32,468 nucleotides of DNA from Eubacterium sp. (lineage in GTDB: Bacteria; Bacillota; Clostridia; Lachnospirales; Lachnospiraceae), in assembly GCA_021769425.1 (NCBI GenBank), contig JAETSX010000046.1, positions 1 to 32,468 of the forward strand, written 5' to 3'. Both the position numbers and the translations under genes were made by a program. Of the stretch, positions 22,411 through 31,144 are shown one piece after another. Below the pieces are notes generated by a model. That model did no database searches. It saw only the letters and a list, made by a program, of their open reading frames with translations, and was not told where the DNA came from. Every line of letters begins with the position of its first letter. Within the stretch, counting starts at the first letter, position 1.

Positions 22411-23595
22411 ATGGAACGGAAATTACTACATACACCGGAAGGAGTCCGGGACATTTACAACAGGGAATGTGCGCAGAAGTTAATTCTGCAGGACAATCTG
22501 CATCACTTGCTGAAAAAATACGGCTATCACATGATTGAGACGCCTACCTTTGAATTCTTTGATATTTTCAGCAGGGAGATAGGAACCACTCCCTCCAAGG
22601 ATCTCTATAAATTTTTTGACCGGGAAGGCAACACACTGGTTCTGCGGCCGGATATCACCCCCTCCATTGCAAGATGCGCCGCAAAGTATTACGGAGACGA
22701 GATATTTCCCGTCCGCCTGAGCTATATGGGTAACACTTTTATCAACAACAGCAGCTATCAGGGACGGTTAAAAGAGACTACTCAGTTAGGAGCGGAGTTA
22801 ATCGGCGATACGTCTGTCAATGCAGACGGAGAGATTCTGGCCCTTGTAGTCCGGGCATTGCAGATTGCAGGGCTGCAGGAATTTCAAATCGGCGTAGGGC
22901 ATGTGGACTTTTTCCGTGGCCTGGTGGAAGCAGCCAGGCTGGAAGAAGACACGAAACTGGAATTGATCGAACTGATTTCCAATAAAAATTTCTTCGGAGT
23001 GGAAGAACTGGTGGATTCCCTGCGCCTGCCGGAGGAACTGAGAGAACTGTTTTCCATACTGGGAAGCATCTGTATGACCGAGGAAATGACGGCAAATGCC
23101 AAAATGCTGGCTTGTGGGTATCCGGTTATTTTAAACGCACTGGAGCGTCTGGAAAAATTAATGAAAATCCTGCGTTTTTACGGTGTGGAAAAATATGTAT
23201 CTATAGAGCCTGGTATGCTGAGCAGTTATCACTATTACACCGGAATCATATTTGCGGGCTATACTTTCGGAAGCGGAGAGCCCATTGTGAAAGGCGGGCG
23301 TTATGACAAGCTTTTAGGCCATTTCGGCAAAGATGCTCCTTCCATCGGATTTGCCGTGGTGATTGATCAGCTGATGGCTGCATTGTCCAGACAGAAAATC
23401 AAGATTCCGGTTCAAGACAACGGAACGTTGATTGTGTATCGGGAAGCGGCCAGAGAAACCGCCATCCGCCAGGCAGAACAGCTTCGGAATCAGGGGATCA
23501 TTGTATCTCTTGTGATCTGGGATGAAACCAAAACCCGGGAAGAATATCAGTCCTATGCCAAACGGATGCATATCCCGGCCATTCGTTTTTTATAA
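22411..23595 (+). CDS. hisZ: HisZ, ATP phosphoribosyltransferase regulatory subunit
   Basis: HisZ is a histidyl-tRNA-synthetase-like protein without aminoacylation activity that joins short HisG to form the active, histidine-regulated enzyme. The 394 residues contain LHTPEGVRDIYNRE, YHMIETPTFEFFDIF, the motif-2-like LRPDITPSIARCAAKYY and GRYDKLLGHFG. The family's catalytic core resembles a synthetase, but the C-terminal anticodon domain is short. The ATG at 22411 follows AAAGGAA; a TTG at 22390 in frame is less likely. It is the first gene of the his operon. Confidence 0.92.
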   Translation: MERKLLHTPEGVRDIYNRECAQKLILQDNLHHLLKKYGYHMIETPTFEFFDIFSREIGTTPSKDLYKFFDREGNTLVLRPDITPSIARCAAKYYGDEIFPVRLSYMGNTFINNSSYQGRLKETTQLGAELIGDTSVNADGEILALVVRALQIAGLQEFQIGVGHVDFFRGLVEAARLEEDTKLELIELISNKNFFGVEELVDSLRLPEELRELFSILGSICMTEEMTANAKMLACGYPVILNALERLEKLMKILRFYGVEKYVSIEPGMLSSYHYYTGIIFAGYTFGSGEPIVKGGRYDKLLGHFGKDAPSIGFAVVIDQLMAALSRQKIKIPVQDNGTLIVYREAARETAIRQAEQLRNQGIIVSLVIWDETKTREEYQSYAKRMHIPAIRFL

Positions 23596-23670
23596 ACAAA
23601 CGGAAAACGACATCGCAAACTGCCTGTATCCGTAACAGCGGGCCTTGAAATACACTAAATGGAGGAAACC

Positions 23671-24306
23671 ATGAGATATTTAACATTTGCACTGGGAAAG
23701 GGAAGGCTGGCAAGCCAGACCCTTGGAGCCTTTGAGAAAATAGGGATTACCTGTGAGGAAATCAACGACAAGGATACCAGAAAACTGATTTTTGTCAACG
23801 AAGATCTGAAATTAAAATTTTTCCTTGCCAAAGGACCGGATGTCCCCACTTATGTGGAATATGGCGCCGCTGATATCGGAATTGTGGGCAAGGACACCAT
23901 TTTAGAGGAAGCCAGAAATATTTACGAAGTGCTGGACTTAGGCTTCGGACGCTGCCGGATGTGTGTCTGCGGACCTCTGGAAGCGCAGGAATTGCTGCAG
24001 CACCATGAATTGATCCGCGTGGCCACCAAATACCCCCGGATTGCCAAGAATTATTTCTATAACAAGAAACATCAGACTGTGGAAATTATCAAGTTAAACG
24101 GTTCCATTGAGCTTGCTCCCATTGTAGGCCTGTCAGAAGTGATTGTAGACATTGTGGAGACAGGATCCACTCTTCGGGAAAACGGCCTTCACGTATTAGA
24201 AGAAGTCTGTCCGCTTTCCGCCAGAATGGTGGTGAATCAGGTCAGCATGAAAATGGAAAACGAGAGAATCACAAAATTAATACAGGATTTAAAAGAAGTT
24301 CTATAA
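23671..24306 (+). CDS. hisG: ATP phosphoribosyltransferase HisG, short form
   Basis: HisG makes phosphoribosyl-ATP from ATP and PRPP, the first step of histidine synthesis. The 211 residues correspond to the short form, which needs HisZ. Motifs: [20 protein letters not shown] at the start, [13 protein letters not shown], and the PRPP-binding [15 protein letters not shown]. The C-terminal regulatory domain of long HisG is absent. The start at 23671 is chosen because GGAGG lies 5 bases upstream; an in-frame ATG at 23659 precedes that ribosome site. Confidence 0.95.
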   Translation: MRYLTFALGKGRLASQTLGAFEKIGITCEEINDKDTRKLIFVNEDLKLKFFLAKGPDVPTYVEYGAADIGIVGKDTILEEARNIYEVLDLGFGRCRMCVCGPLEAQELLQHHELIRVATKYPRIAKNYFYNKKHQTVEIIKLNGSIELAPIVGLSEVIVDIVETGSTLRENGLHVLEEVCPLSARMVVNQVSMKMENERITKLIQDLKEVL

Positions 24307-24386
24307 AACAAAATAGAAAGAGCATTTAATTTTTATTTGATTTCATGGAGGCTGGAAATCCGCCGCTTTAAATCAGGGAGGAACTT

Positions 24387-25679
24387 ATGAGAATATTGAA
24401 GTTAACGGAAGAGACAAAAAAGAACCTGCAGGAAGATTTATTAAAGCGAAGCCCTAACAGTTATCAGCAGTATGAGGAACAGGTGAATCATATTATAGAA
24501 GAAGTCCGTGAGAAAGGGGATGAAGCTCTCTTTTCCTTTACAAAACAGTTTGACGGCGCAGACCTTGACAGCAGCGCCCTAAAGGTAACGAAGGAAGAAC
24601 TGGAAGAAGCTTACGCTCTGACAGACGATGACTTGCTTCACGTGATGAAGAAGTCTCTTCATAATATTAAAGCATATCATGAAAAGCAGAAACAGTACAG
24701 TTGGTTTGACAGTCGTCCGGACGGCGTAATGCTGGGACAGAAGGTAACTCCTTTAGCCCGGGTGGGCGTCTATGTGCCCGGCGGCAAAGCCGCCTATCCC
24801 TCCTCCGTTTTGATGAATGTGCTTCCGGCAAAAGTAGCGGGAGTGGAGAAAATAGTAATGACAACGCCCTGCAACCGGGAAGGCAAAGTGAATCCGGCCA
24901 CATTAGCGGCGGCAGATCTGGCCGGAGTGGATGAAATCTATAAAGCAGGCGGCGCCCAGGCAATTGCCGCGCTGGCCTTCGGCACAGCCAGTATCCCGAA
25001 AGTGGACAAAATTGTAGGGCCCGGCAACATTTATGTGGCCCTTGCCAAAAAAGCTGTGTTCGGCCATGTCAGCATTGATTCCATTGCAGGCCCCAGTGAA
25101 ATTCTGGCGCTTGCTGATGAAACTGCCAATCCCAGATATGTAGCAGCGGACTTACTGTCCCAGGCAGAACACGACGAACTTGCCAGCGCTATTTTAATCA
25201 CAGACAGTGAAGTTCTGGCAGAACAGGTATCCCGGGAGGTGGACAGATTCACTGCAGAGCTTTCCAGAAAAGATATCATAGAAAAATCCCTGGAAAATTA
25301 CGGTTATATTCTGATTGCAGAGAATATGGAGGAAGCGATTGCGGCTGCCAATGAAATTGCCTCCGAGCATTTGGAAATCCTCACTGCCAACCCCTTTGAG
25401 ACTATGATGAAAGTGAAAAATGCCGGAGCCATTTTTCTGGGAGAGTATTCCAGCGAGCCTTTGGGAGATTATTTTGCGGGCCCCAATCATGTCCTGCCCA
25501 CCAATGGAACCGCTAAATTTTTCTCTCCTTTGAGCGTAGATGATTTTATTAAGAAATCCAGCATTATTTCTTATTCAAAAGAAGCATTGGAACCGGTTTA
25601 TCAGGATATTGTACAATTTGCTGTCTCTGAACGGTTGACGGCACATGCAAATTCGATTAAAGTAAGATTTGAAGAATAA
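24387..25679 (+). CDS. hisD: Histidinol dehydrogenase HisD
   Basis: HisD is a zinc enzyme that oxidises histidinol to histidine in two NAD-dependent steps, the end of the pathway. The 430 residues are normal. Motifs include VGVYVPGGKAAYPSSVLMN, AGGAQAIAALAFGT, GPGNIYVALAKK, SIAGPSEILALAD, AEHDELASAIL (zinc and catalytic region), ASEHLEI and GPNHVLPTNGTAKF. GGGAGGAA lies 6 bases before the ATG. The 80-base gap after hisG holds no gene. Confidence 0.96.
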   Translation: MRILKLTEETKKNLQEDLLKRSPNSYQQYEEQVNHIIEEVREKGDEALFSFTKQFDGADLDSSALKVTKEELEEAYALTDDDLLHVMKKSLHNIKAYHEKQKQYSWFDSRPDGVMLGQKVTPLARVGVYVPGGKAAYPSSVLMNVLPAKVAGVEKIVMTTPCNREGKVNPATLAAADLAGVDEIYKAGGAQAIAALAFGTASIPKVDKIVGPGNIYVALAKKAVFGHVSIDSIAGPSEILALADETANPRYVAADLLSQAEHDELASAILITDSEVLAEQVSREVDRFTAELSRKDIIEKSLENYGYILIAENMEEAIAAANEIASEHLEILTANPFETMMKVKNAGAIFLGEYSSEPLGDYFAGPNHVLPTNGTAKFFSPLSVDDFIKKSSIISYSKEALEPVYQDIVQFAVSERLTAHANSIKVRFEE

Positions 25680-25747
25680 CGCGTATTTCATGTAAATCAG
25701 AAACGCCTGCGCGTATCTCACATATAAATAGAAAAGAGGAACGAACA

Positions 25748-26341
25748 ATGCCAGCAGAAAGAACTGCCAAACAGCACCGGAAAACAAAAGAAACCGACAT
25801 TAGCCTGACCCTGAACTTAGACGGCAGCGGAACCAGCCAGCTGAATACGGGAATTGGTTTTTTTGATCATATGCTGGACGGATTTTCCCGACACGGTTTT
25901 TTTGATTTAAAAGTACATGTGACAGGAGATTTGATAGTGGACACCCACCACACCATTGAAGACACCGGTATTGTGCTGGGAAATGCCATTCGAATTGCCC
26001 TGAGGGATAAGAGGGGGATCAAGCGTTACGGAAGCTGTATCCTGCCCATGGATGAAACTCTGGCGCTCTGCGCCATTGATTTAAGCGGAAGGCCCTATTT
26101 CTCCTTTGAAGGAGAGTTTACTGCAGAGCGGGTGGGATATATGGATACTGAGATGGTTAGGGAATTTTTCTATGCCATTTCCTACAGTGCGGGCATGAAC
26201 CTGCATATGAAGATTCTGTCCGGTTCGAATAACCATCATATGATTGAGGCGCTGTTTAAAGCTTTCGGAAGAGCATTGGATGAAGCCACTATGAGAGATA
26301 CGAGAATCAAAGATATTATGTCAACGAAAGGTAGTTTATAG
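25748..26341 (+). CDS. hisB: Imidazoleglycerol-phosphate dehydratase HisB
   Basis: HisB dehydrates imidazole glycerol phosphate to imidazole acetol phosphate. It is monofunctional (197 residues), without the histidinol phosphatase domain of the enterobacterial enzyme. The manganese-binding motifs [21 protein letters not shown] and [17 protein letters not shown] are intact. AGAGGAA lies 6-7 bases upstream. The next gene begins 9 bases after the stop, so the two are tightly coupled. Confidence 0.96.
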   Translation: MPAERTAKQHRKTKETDISLTLNLDGSGTSQLNTGIGFFDHMLDGFSRHGFFDLKVHVTGDLIVDTHHTIEDTGIVLGNAIRIALRDKRGIKRYGSCILPMDETLALCAIDLSGRPYFSFEGEFTAERVGYMDTEMVREFFYAISYSAGMNLHMKILSGSNNHHMIEALFKAFGRALDEATMRDTRIKDIMSTKGSL

Positions 26342-26349
26342 GTGAGAAT

Positions 26350-27630
26350 ATGGAACATAAAAACCTGATTGCCACTATTTATCTAAAATGCGGCATGGCA
26401 GTAAAAGGAAAAAATAATCCGGAAATTGCCGGAGATCTGCGGGAACTGGCGAAACTATACAACGACAGCGGAGTGGATAAGCTTTATATCTTCGATCTGT
26501 CGGCCAATGAGACGGAACATGAAGTGAATCTTCATACAATGAAAGAATTAAGCAGGATTGTGGAGATTCCCATCTACGGAGCCGGCTGCATTTCCCGGTT
26601 AGAAGATATCAAGAAATTGATTTATGCCGGCTGCAAAGGCGTAATTTTAGACAGCGGAAAGCACGAGACTATTACCTTGGCCGAAGAAGGCGCCAAACGA
26701 TTCGGACGGGACAAAATGCTGGTTTCCATGGAGAATGTGGACTTAATGTTTAAGCATAAAAAAGAAGTCGCCGAACATATCCACAAACTGGTTGTGCTTA
26801 ATGAAGGCATCATCGAGTCACTAGAAAACATTACGGACCTTCCGTTCAGCGTTATCATCGAAGGATATGACAAAGACCGCTGGGTGGAGATCCTGAAAAA
26901 AGACTCCGTAACAGGAATCGGCGGTTCCTACATCAGCGATCCCAATACTGATGTCACCGAATTAAAGCAGACCCTTGCTGCAGAGGGCATTGAGACGAAG
27001 AAATTCGAATCCTCCATGGAATGGTCAGAATTCAAGCTGAATTCTGACGGCATGATACCGGTGATTGTACAGGATTATCAGACCTCAGAAGTGCTGATGA
27101 TGGCATATATGAATGAAGAAGCCTTTTATACTACCTTATCCCTGGGGAAAATGACCTACTACAGCAGAAGCAGAAATGAACTCTGGATCAAAGGAGAGAC
27201 TTCCGGACATTACCAATATGTAAAGTCCCTGACGGTGGACTGCGACAACGACACCCTTCTTGCCAGGGTTTCTCAGGTAGGCGCTGCCTGCCATACTGGA
27301 AATACCAGTTGTTTCTTCCAGGAAATTGTGAAAAAAGAATTTACCACCAAGAATCCGCTGAAAGTCTTTGAAAGCGTCTATGATGTCATCAAAGATCGGA
27401 AGGCCAATCCCAAAGAGGGTTCCTATACCAATTATCTCTTTGAAAAAGGAATTGACAAGATTCTGAAGAAATTGGGAGAAGAAGCCACCGAAATTGTCAT
27501 TGCTTCCAAGAATCCGGAAAAAGAGGAGATTAAATACGAAATTTCTGATTTTCTGTACCACATGATGGTGTTGATGGTAGAAAAGGATGTCACCTGGGAG
27601 GATATTGTGGAAGAGTTAAGCCAGAGGTAA
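26350..27630 (+). CDS. hisIE: Three-domain protein: HisA/F-like barrel fused to HisI and HisE
   Basis: Residues 1-215 look like a HisA/HisF half-barrel fold ([56 protein letters not shown]). Residues 220-335 are HisI cyclohydrolase with metal ligands D297, D299, D301 and zinc cysteines C298, C314, C321. Residues 338-426 are HisE pyrophosphohydrolase ([24 protein letters not shown]). HisI and HisE should be active. In the barrel the first catalytic Asp of HisF (C-L-D-V-K) is Y11 and the second is E128, so isomerase or cyclase activity is doubtful. The barrel may be structural, may bind intermediates, or may partner HisH. Confidence 0.85.
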   Translation: MEHKNLIATIYLKCGMAVKGKNNPEIAGDLRELAKLYNDSGVDKLYIFDLSANETEHEVNLHTMKELSRIVEIPIYGAGCISRLEDIKKLIYAGCKGVILDSGKHETITLAEEGAKRFGRDKMLVSMENVDLMFKHKKEVAEHIHKLVVLNEGIIESLENITDLPFSVIIEGYDKDRWVEILKKDSVTGIGGSYISDPNTDVTELKQTLAAEGIETKKFESSMEWSEFKLNSDGMIPVIVQDYQTSEVLMMAYMNEEAFYTTLSLGKMTYYSRSRNELWIKGETSGHYQYVKSLTVDCDNDTLLARVSQVGAACHTGNTSCFFQEIVKKEFTTKNPLKVFESVYDVIKDRKANPKEGSYTNYLFEKGIDKILKKLGEEATEIVIASKNPEKEEIKYEISDFLYHMMVLMVEKDVTWEDIVEELSQR

Positions 27631-27676
27631 ATCAGGATTGTTCTATTTGGTTTGTTTTGAATAATTATTTAAAAAA

Positions 27677-27715
27677 GCAAGTGGTTTACATAATATATCT
27701 ATGTAAACCACTTGC
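27677..27715. terminator. Strong hairpin after the his operon
   Basis: A perfect 15-bp stem (27677-27691 with 27701-27715; core AAGTGGTTTACAT) has a 9-base loop. On the plus strand it is followed by CTTTATATG, a weak U tract. On the minus strand it is followed by six Ts, a better terminator, though no minus-strand gene is near. It probably ends the his transcript and may work in both directions. Confidence 0.7.
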
Positions 27716-27930
27716 CTTTATATGAATCTCATGACTTACATGGATTTCATGACCATATTACTTAACAGCCGTAAATTGATTTATTTCAATTAACTACACT
27801 TTATACTTCGATACACAGGAAAGTCAGGCTGCCAAAATTTTTGAAAAAAAATTACAAACAAAACCAAAGCATGTATTTTTTCAGCGGCAAGAGACTACAA
27901 TATAACAAGAAGATTTTTCCAGGAGACATT
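27716..27930. other. Intergenic stretch after the his operon hairpin
   Basis: I see no gene here. The region is AT-rich, with a possible -10 (TATACT near 27802) but no matching -35. An in-frame upstream extension of the next gene starts at 27841 but lacks a ribosome site. Confidence 0.4.
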
Positions 27931-28287
27931 ATGACAAAACAAATGGAAGAAACCGTTGCCCAGAGAAGAGCTTATGTGGAGCAAATCCGCTCTTCCTTTT
28001 ACCCCGAGGCTCAAAAGAAAGATAAGCAGGGAAGAGAACCCTATTGGAGAAATTCCTCATTTTCCAGACAACAGGGGCAGGAAGGGGAATTGAGATATTC
28101 CAGCCTGGGGCTCCGAACGGTAATCGCAATGCTGATTTTCGCAGCTTTTGTGTACTGTGACCAGAAGCAGATTGCTTTTCATCAATACAAGGCGCAGGAT
28201 CTTATCAAGCAGATCGAATGGAACCCGCTGCCCACCGAAGAACTGGAAGACATGATTAAAATTTCATTGAAATCAAAGGGGAAGTAG
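27931..28287 (+). CDS. Small single-pass membrane protein (118 aa), unknown function
   Basis: The family is not recognised. The N-terminal 65 residues are polar and charged (MTKQMEETVAQRRAYVEQI; many Arg, Gln and Lys). One membrane helix (LRTVIAMLIFAAFVYC, about 69-84) follows, then a short tail ending ISLKSKGK. The order suggests the N-terminus inside and a small external or periplasm-side domain. I chose the ATG at 27931 because AGGAG lies 7 bases upstream. It precedes the radical SAM gene by 53 bases on the same strand and may share its transcript. Confidence 0.6.
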   Translation: MTKQMEETVAQRRAYVEQIRSSFYPEAQKKDKQGREPYWRNSSFSRQQGQEGELRYSSLGLRTVIAMLIFAAFVYCDQKQIAFHQYKAQDLIKQIEWNPLPTEELEDMIKISLKSKGK

Positions 28288-28340
28288 TCTATAATGATTT
28301 GAGTGATACATGTGAAAACTCGGAAAAGGAATGGAAAAAC

Positions 28341-30203
28341 ATGAGACAATTAGCGTTAAGCGATGAAATACTTCTTCACATTGACAAGCCCGCCCGCTAT
28401 ATCGGCAATGAAGTCAATATGGTGAGAAAAGATCCCAAAGCCGCGGCAATCCGTTTTGCCCTGTGCTTTCCGGACGTCTATGAAATCGGCATGTCCCATC
28501 TGGGCATCCAGATTCTGTATGATATGTTTAACCAACGGGAAGATGTCTGCTGCGAACGGGTATATTCTCCCTGGAGCGATCTGCATCAGATTCTGAAAGA
28601 ACAGCAAATCCCGCTGTTTACCCTAGAAAACCAGTCCCCGGTGAAAGACATGGATTTTCTGGGCATAACTATACAATATGAAATGTGCTATACAAATATT
28701 CTGCAGATTCTGGATTTAAGTCAGATTCCTCTGATGGCGGAGAAACGCACCTGGGAACACCCCCTGGTCATCGGCGGCGGCCCCTGCACTTACAATCCGG
28801 AACCCCTGGCAGAATTTTTCGACCTGTTCTATATCGGAGAAGGAGAGACGCGTTACGATGAATTGTTTGATTTATACAAATCCTCCCGGCAAAAAGGCTG
28901 CTCCAGAGAGGAATTTCTGCGCCAGGCATGCAGACTGCCCGGCATCTATGTGCCCTCGCTTTATGAAGTAGCTTATCAGGAGGATGGAACCATTGCCTCC
29001 TTTCATCCAAAATACGAAGATGTTCCAACCATTGTAAAAAAAGAAATCGAGATGGATCTCAGCAATGCCTCCTATCCCCGCCGTCCATTGGTTCCCTTTC
29101 TCAAAGCAACTCAGGACAGAGTGGTTCTTGAAATCCAGCGGGGCTGTATCCGGGGCTGCCGGTTCTGTCAGGCCGGCATGATTTACCGGCCCACCAGAGA
29201 ACGGAGCCTTCAGATGCTGAAGGAATGCGCCGGTGAGATGCTTCACAGCACCGGACATGAAGAAATTTCTTTAAGTTCTTTAAGCTCCAGCGATTACGGC
29301 AGCCTTCCGGAACTTTTGAATTTCCTGATAGAATCTAAGGAGAAAGGGGTAAATATTTCCCTTCCCTCCCTCAGAATTGACGCTTTTTCCTTAGAAGCCA
29401 TGAAAAAAGTTCAGGATATCCGCAAAAGCAGCCTGACCTTTGCACCGGAGGCAGGCTCCCAGCGTCTTCGGGATGTCATTAACAAAGGTCTGACAGAAGA
29501 GGCGATTTTAAACGGAGCGGGACTGGCCTTTGAAGGCGGCTGGCAGAAGGTAAAGCTTTACTTTATGCTGGGGCTTCCCACCGAAACCGAAGAGGACCGG
29601 AAGGAAATCCCAAGGCTGGCAGACAAAATCGCCCGCCGATACTATGAGATTCCCAAGGACAGGCGTAACGGCAAATGCCAAATCACCATCAGCGCCTCCT
29701 TTTTCGTGCCCAAGCCCTTTACTCCCTTTCAATGGGCTTCCATGTACCCGAAGGAAGAATATCTGAAAAAGGCCAGAACCGTCAATGAAGAGATGAAGGA
29801 ACAGTTAAACCGGAAGAGCTTAAAGTTTAACTGGCATGAAGCTGACGTTACGGTTTTAGAAGGAGTGTTTGCCAGAGGGGACAGAAGAGTGGGACAGGTT
29901 ATATTAAAAGCATACCGGAAAGGTTGCCTGTTTGACGCCTGGACAGAATCTTTTGACAATCAAAAATGGATGGAGGCCTTTGAAGAATGCGGAATCTCCA
30001 TTGATTTTTATAATCTGCGCCAAAGAAGCACAGAAGAAATCCTGCCCTGGGACTTTATTGATTGCGGTGTTTCCAGAGAATTTCTCATCCGGGAATGGGA
30101 ACGGGCTCAAAAAGGGAAGGTTACCTTAAACTGCAGGCAGCAGTGCAACGGCTGCGGCGCCGGATCATATGGAGGAGGTGTTTGTTATGAACATCAGGAT
30201 TAA
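28341..30203 (+). CDS. B12-binding-type radical SAM protein (TIGR03960 type)
   Basis: The 620-residue protein has an N-terminal cobalamin-binding-like Rossmann domain (FALCFPDVYEIGMSHLGIQI; LVIGGGPCTYNPEPLAEFFD). The radical SAM domain carries cluster cysteines C269, C273 and C276 in QRGCIRGCRFCQAG, then SLRIDAF and LTFAPEAGSQRLRDVINKG. A second cysteine group, CX3CX2C (C598, C602, C605), lies near the C-terminus. The true role is not established as far as I know; the family always seems to sit beside a DUF2344/TIGR03936 protein and RNase E/G, hinting at an RNA-related modification. The start at 28341 follows AAAAGGA by about 10 bases. Confidence 0.88.
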   Translation: MRQLALSDEILLHIDKPARYIGNEVNMVRKDPKAAAIRFALCFPDVYEIGMSHLGIQILYDMFNQREDVCCERVYSPWSDLHQILKEQQIPLFTLENQSPVKDMDFLGITIQYEMCYTNILQILDLSQIPLMAEKRTWEHPLVIGGGPCTYNPEPLAEFFDLFYIGEGETRYDELFDLYKSSRQKGCSREEFLRQACRLPGIYVPSLYEVAYQEDGTIASFHPKYEDVPTIVKKEIEMDLSNASYPRRPLVPFLKATQDRVVLEIQRGCIRGCRFCQAGMIYRPTRERSLQMLKECAGEMLHSTGHEEISLSSLSSSDYGSLPELLNFLIESKEKGVNISLPSLRIDAFSLEAMKKVQDIRKSSLTFAPEAGSQRLRDVINKGLTEEAILNGAGLAFEGGWQKVKLYFMLGLPTETEEDRKEIPRLADKIARRYYEIPKDRRNGKCQITISASFFVPKPFTPFQWASMYPKEEYLKKARTVNEEMKEQLNRKSLKFNWHEADVTVLEGVFARGDRRVGQVILKAYRKGCLFDAWTESFDNQKWMEAFEECGISIDFYNLRQRSTEEILPWDFIDCGVSREFLIREWERAQKGKVTLNCRQQCNGCGAGSYGGGVCYEHQD

Positions 30204-31026
30204 ATTTCAGAAATACGGCGTGATGAAATTTATCGGGCATTTGGACATGATGCGGTATTTCCAGAAAGCAATCCGCCGGGCAGAGATTGACATCGCCTAT
30301 TCCGGCGGCTACAGCCCCCATCAGATTATGTCCTTTGCCGCGCCTCTGGGAGTAGGCGTCACCAGTGACGGCGAATACTTTGATATTGAAGTAAACTCTG
30401 CGAAATCCAGCCGGGAATCCATAGACGCCCTAAACCGAGTGATGGTGGAAGGCGTCTCCATACTGGAATACCGCAGGCTGCCAGACACCGCCAAACCTTC
30501 CATGTCGCTGGTAGCGGCCGCTGATTATCTTGTATATGTGAAACCGAGGTATGAACCTGATTTTCCTTCCTTACAGGAACTTTCCGGGCAGGTTTCCCGC
30601 TATTATGAAATGCAGCCGGAGATTCTAATCACAAAACAGACCAAAAAAAGTCAGTTGGAAATGAACTTAAAAAACCTCATCTATGAGATGAAAGGTCTGA
30701 CCTTAAAGGACTTCACCTTAAAGGACGGCCCCCTGCCGGAATACGGCCTGTTCTTAAAAGTTTCCACCGGAAGCAGTGATAATGTGAAACCAGAACTTGT
30801 ACTGGAAGATTTCTGCAGATTCTGCGGCATAGAATATAATCCGCTGAAATATCAGGTGCACCGTCTGGAGGTTTATGCCAAATCAGAAGAAATTCCGGTA
30901 AAAGGGGAACAGGAACGGAGTGACTACCAAAAGCAGTTAAAGCAGTTAAAAAAATCATTTGCGGCTCAGGGAAAATCATTTCCAAAATTTCTGCCCCTGG
31001 GACACTTAGGAGAAGATATCTCCTGA
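30187..31026 (+). CDS. Radical SAM-associated protein, DUF2344/TIGR03936 type (279 aa)
   Basis: The protein begins MNIRIKFQKYGVMKFIGHLD and has the family's SGGYSPHQIMSFAAPLGVGV segment (about 38-57), then an alpha/beta domain and a charged C-terminal tail. There is no cluster motif, so it is a partner rather than an enzyme of the radical SAM type. The ATG at 30187 has GGAGGAGGTG 8-9 bases upstream and lies 17 bases inside the end of the radical SAM gene, so translation is coupled. In many genomes the two are fused, which supports a shared function. The substrate is unknown. Confidence 0.88.
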   Translation: MNIRIKFQKYGVMKFIGHLDMMRYFQKAIRRAEIDIAYSGGYSPHQIMSFAAPLGVGVTSDGEYFDIEVNSAKSSRESIDALNRVMVEGVSILEYRRLPDTAKPSMSLVAAADYLVYVKPRYEPDFPSLQELSGQVSRYYEMQPEILITKQTKKSQLEMNLKNLIYEMKGLTLKDFTLKDGPLPEYGLFLKVSTGSSDNVKPELVLEDFCRFCGIEYNPLKYQVHRLEVYAKSEEIPVKGEQERSDYQKQLKQLKKSFAAQGKSFPKFLPLGHLGEDIS

Positions 31027-31144
31027 TTGCGCCACTATCCCCGCTGCAGACACCGGGCAGGAAGCCTTTCCCAAATATTCTCTTTTCAAACTGCAAAAGG
31101 GCAATGGGATATACAGCCTGTGAAAAATAACCGGAAGGAAACGA

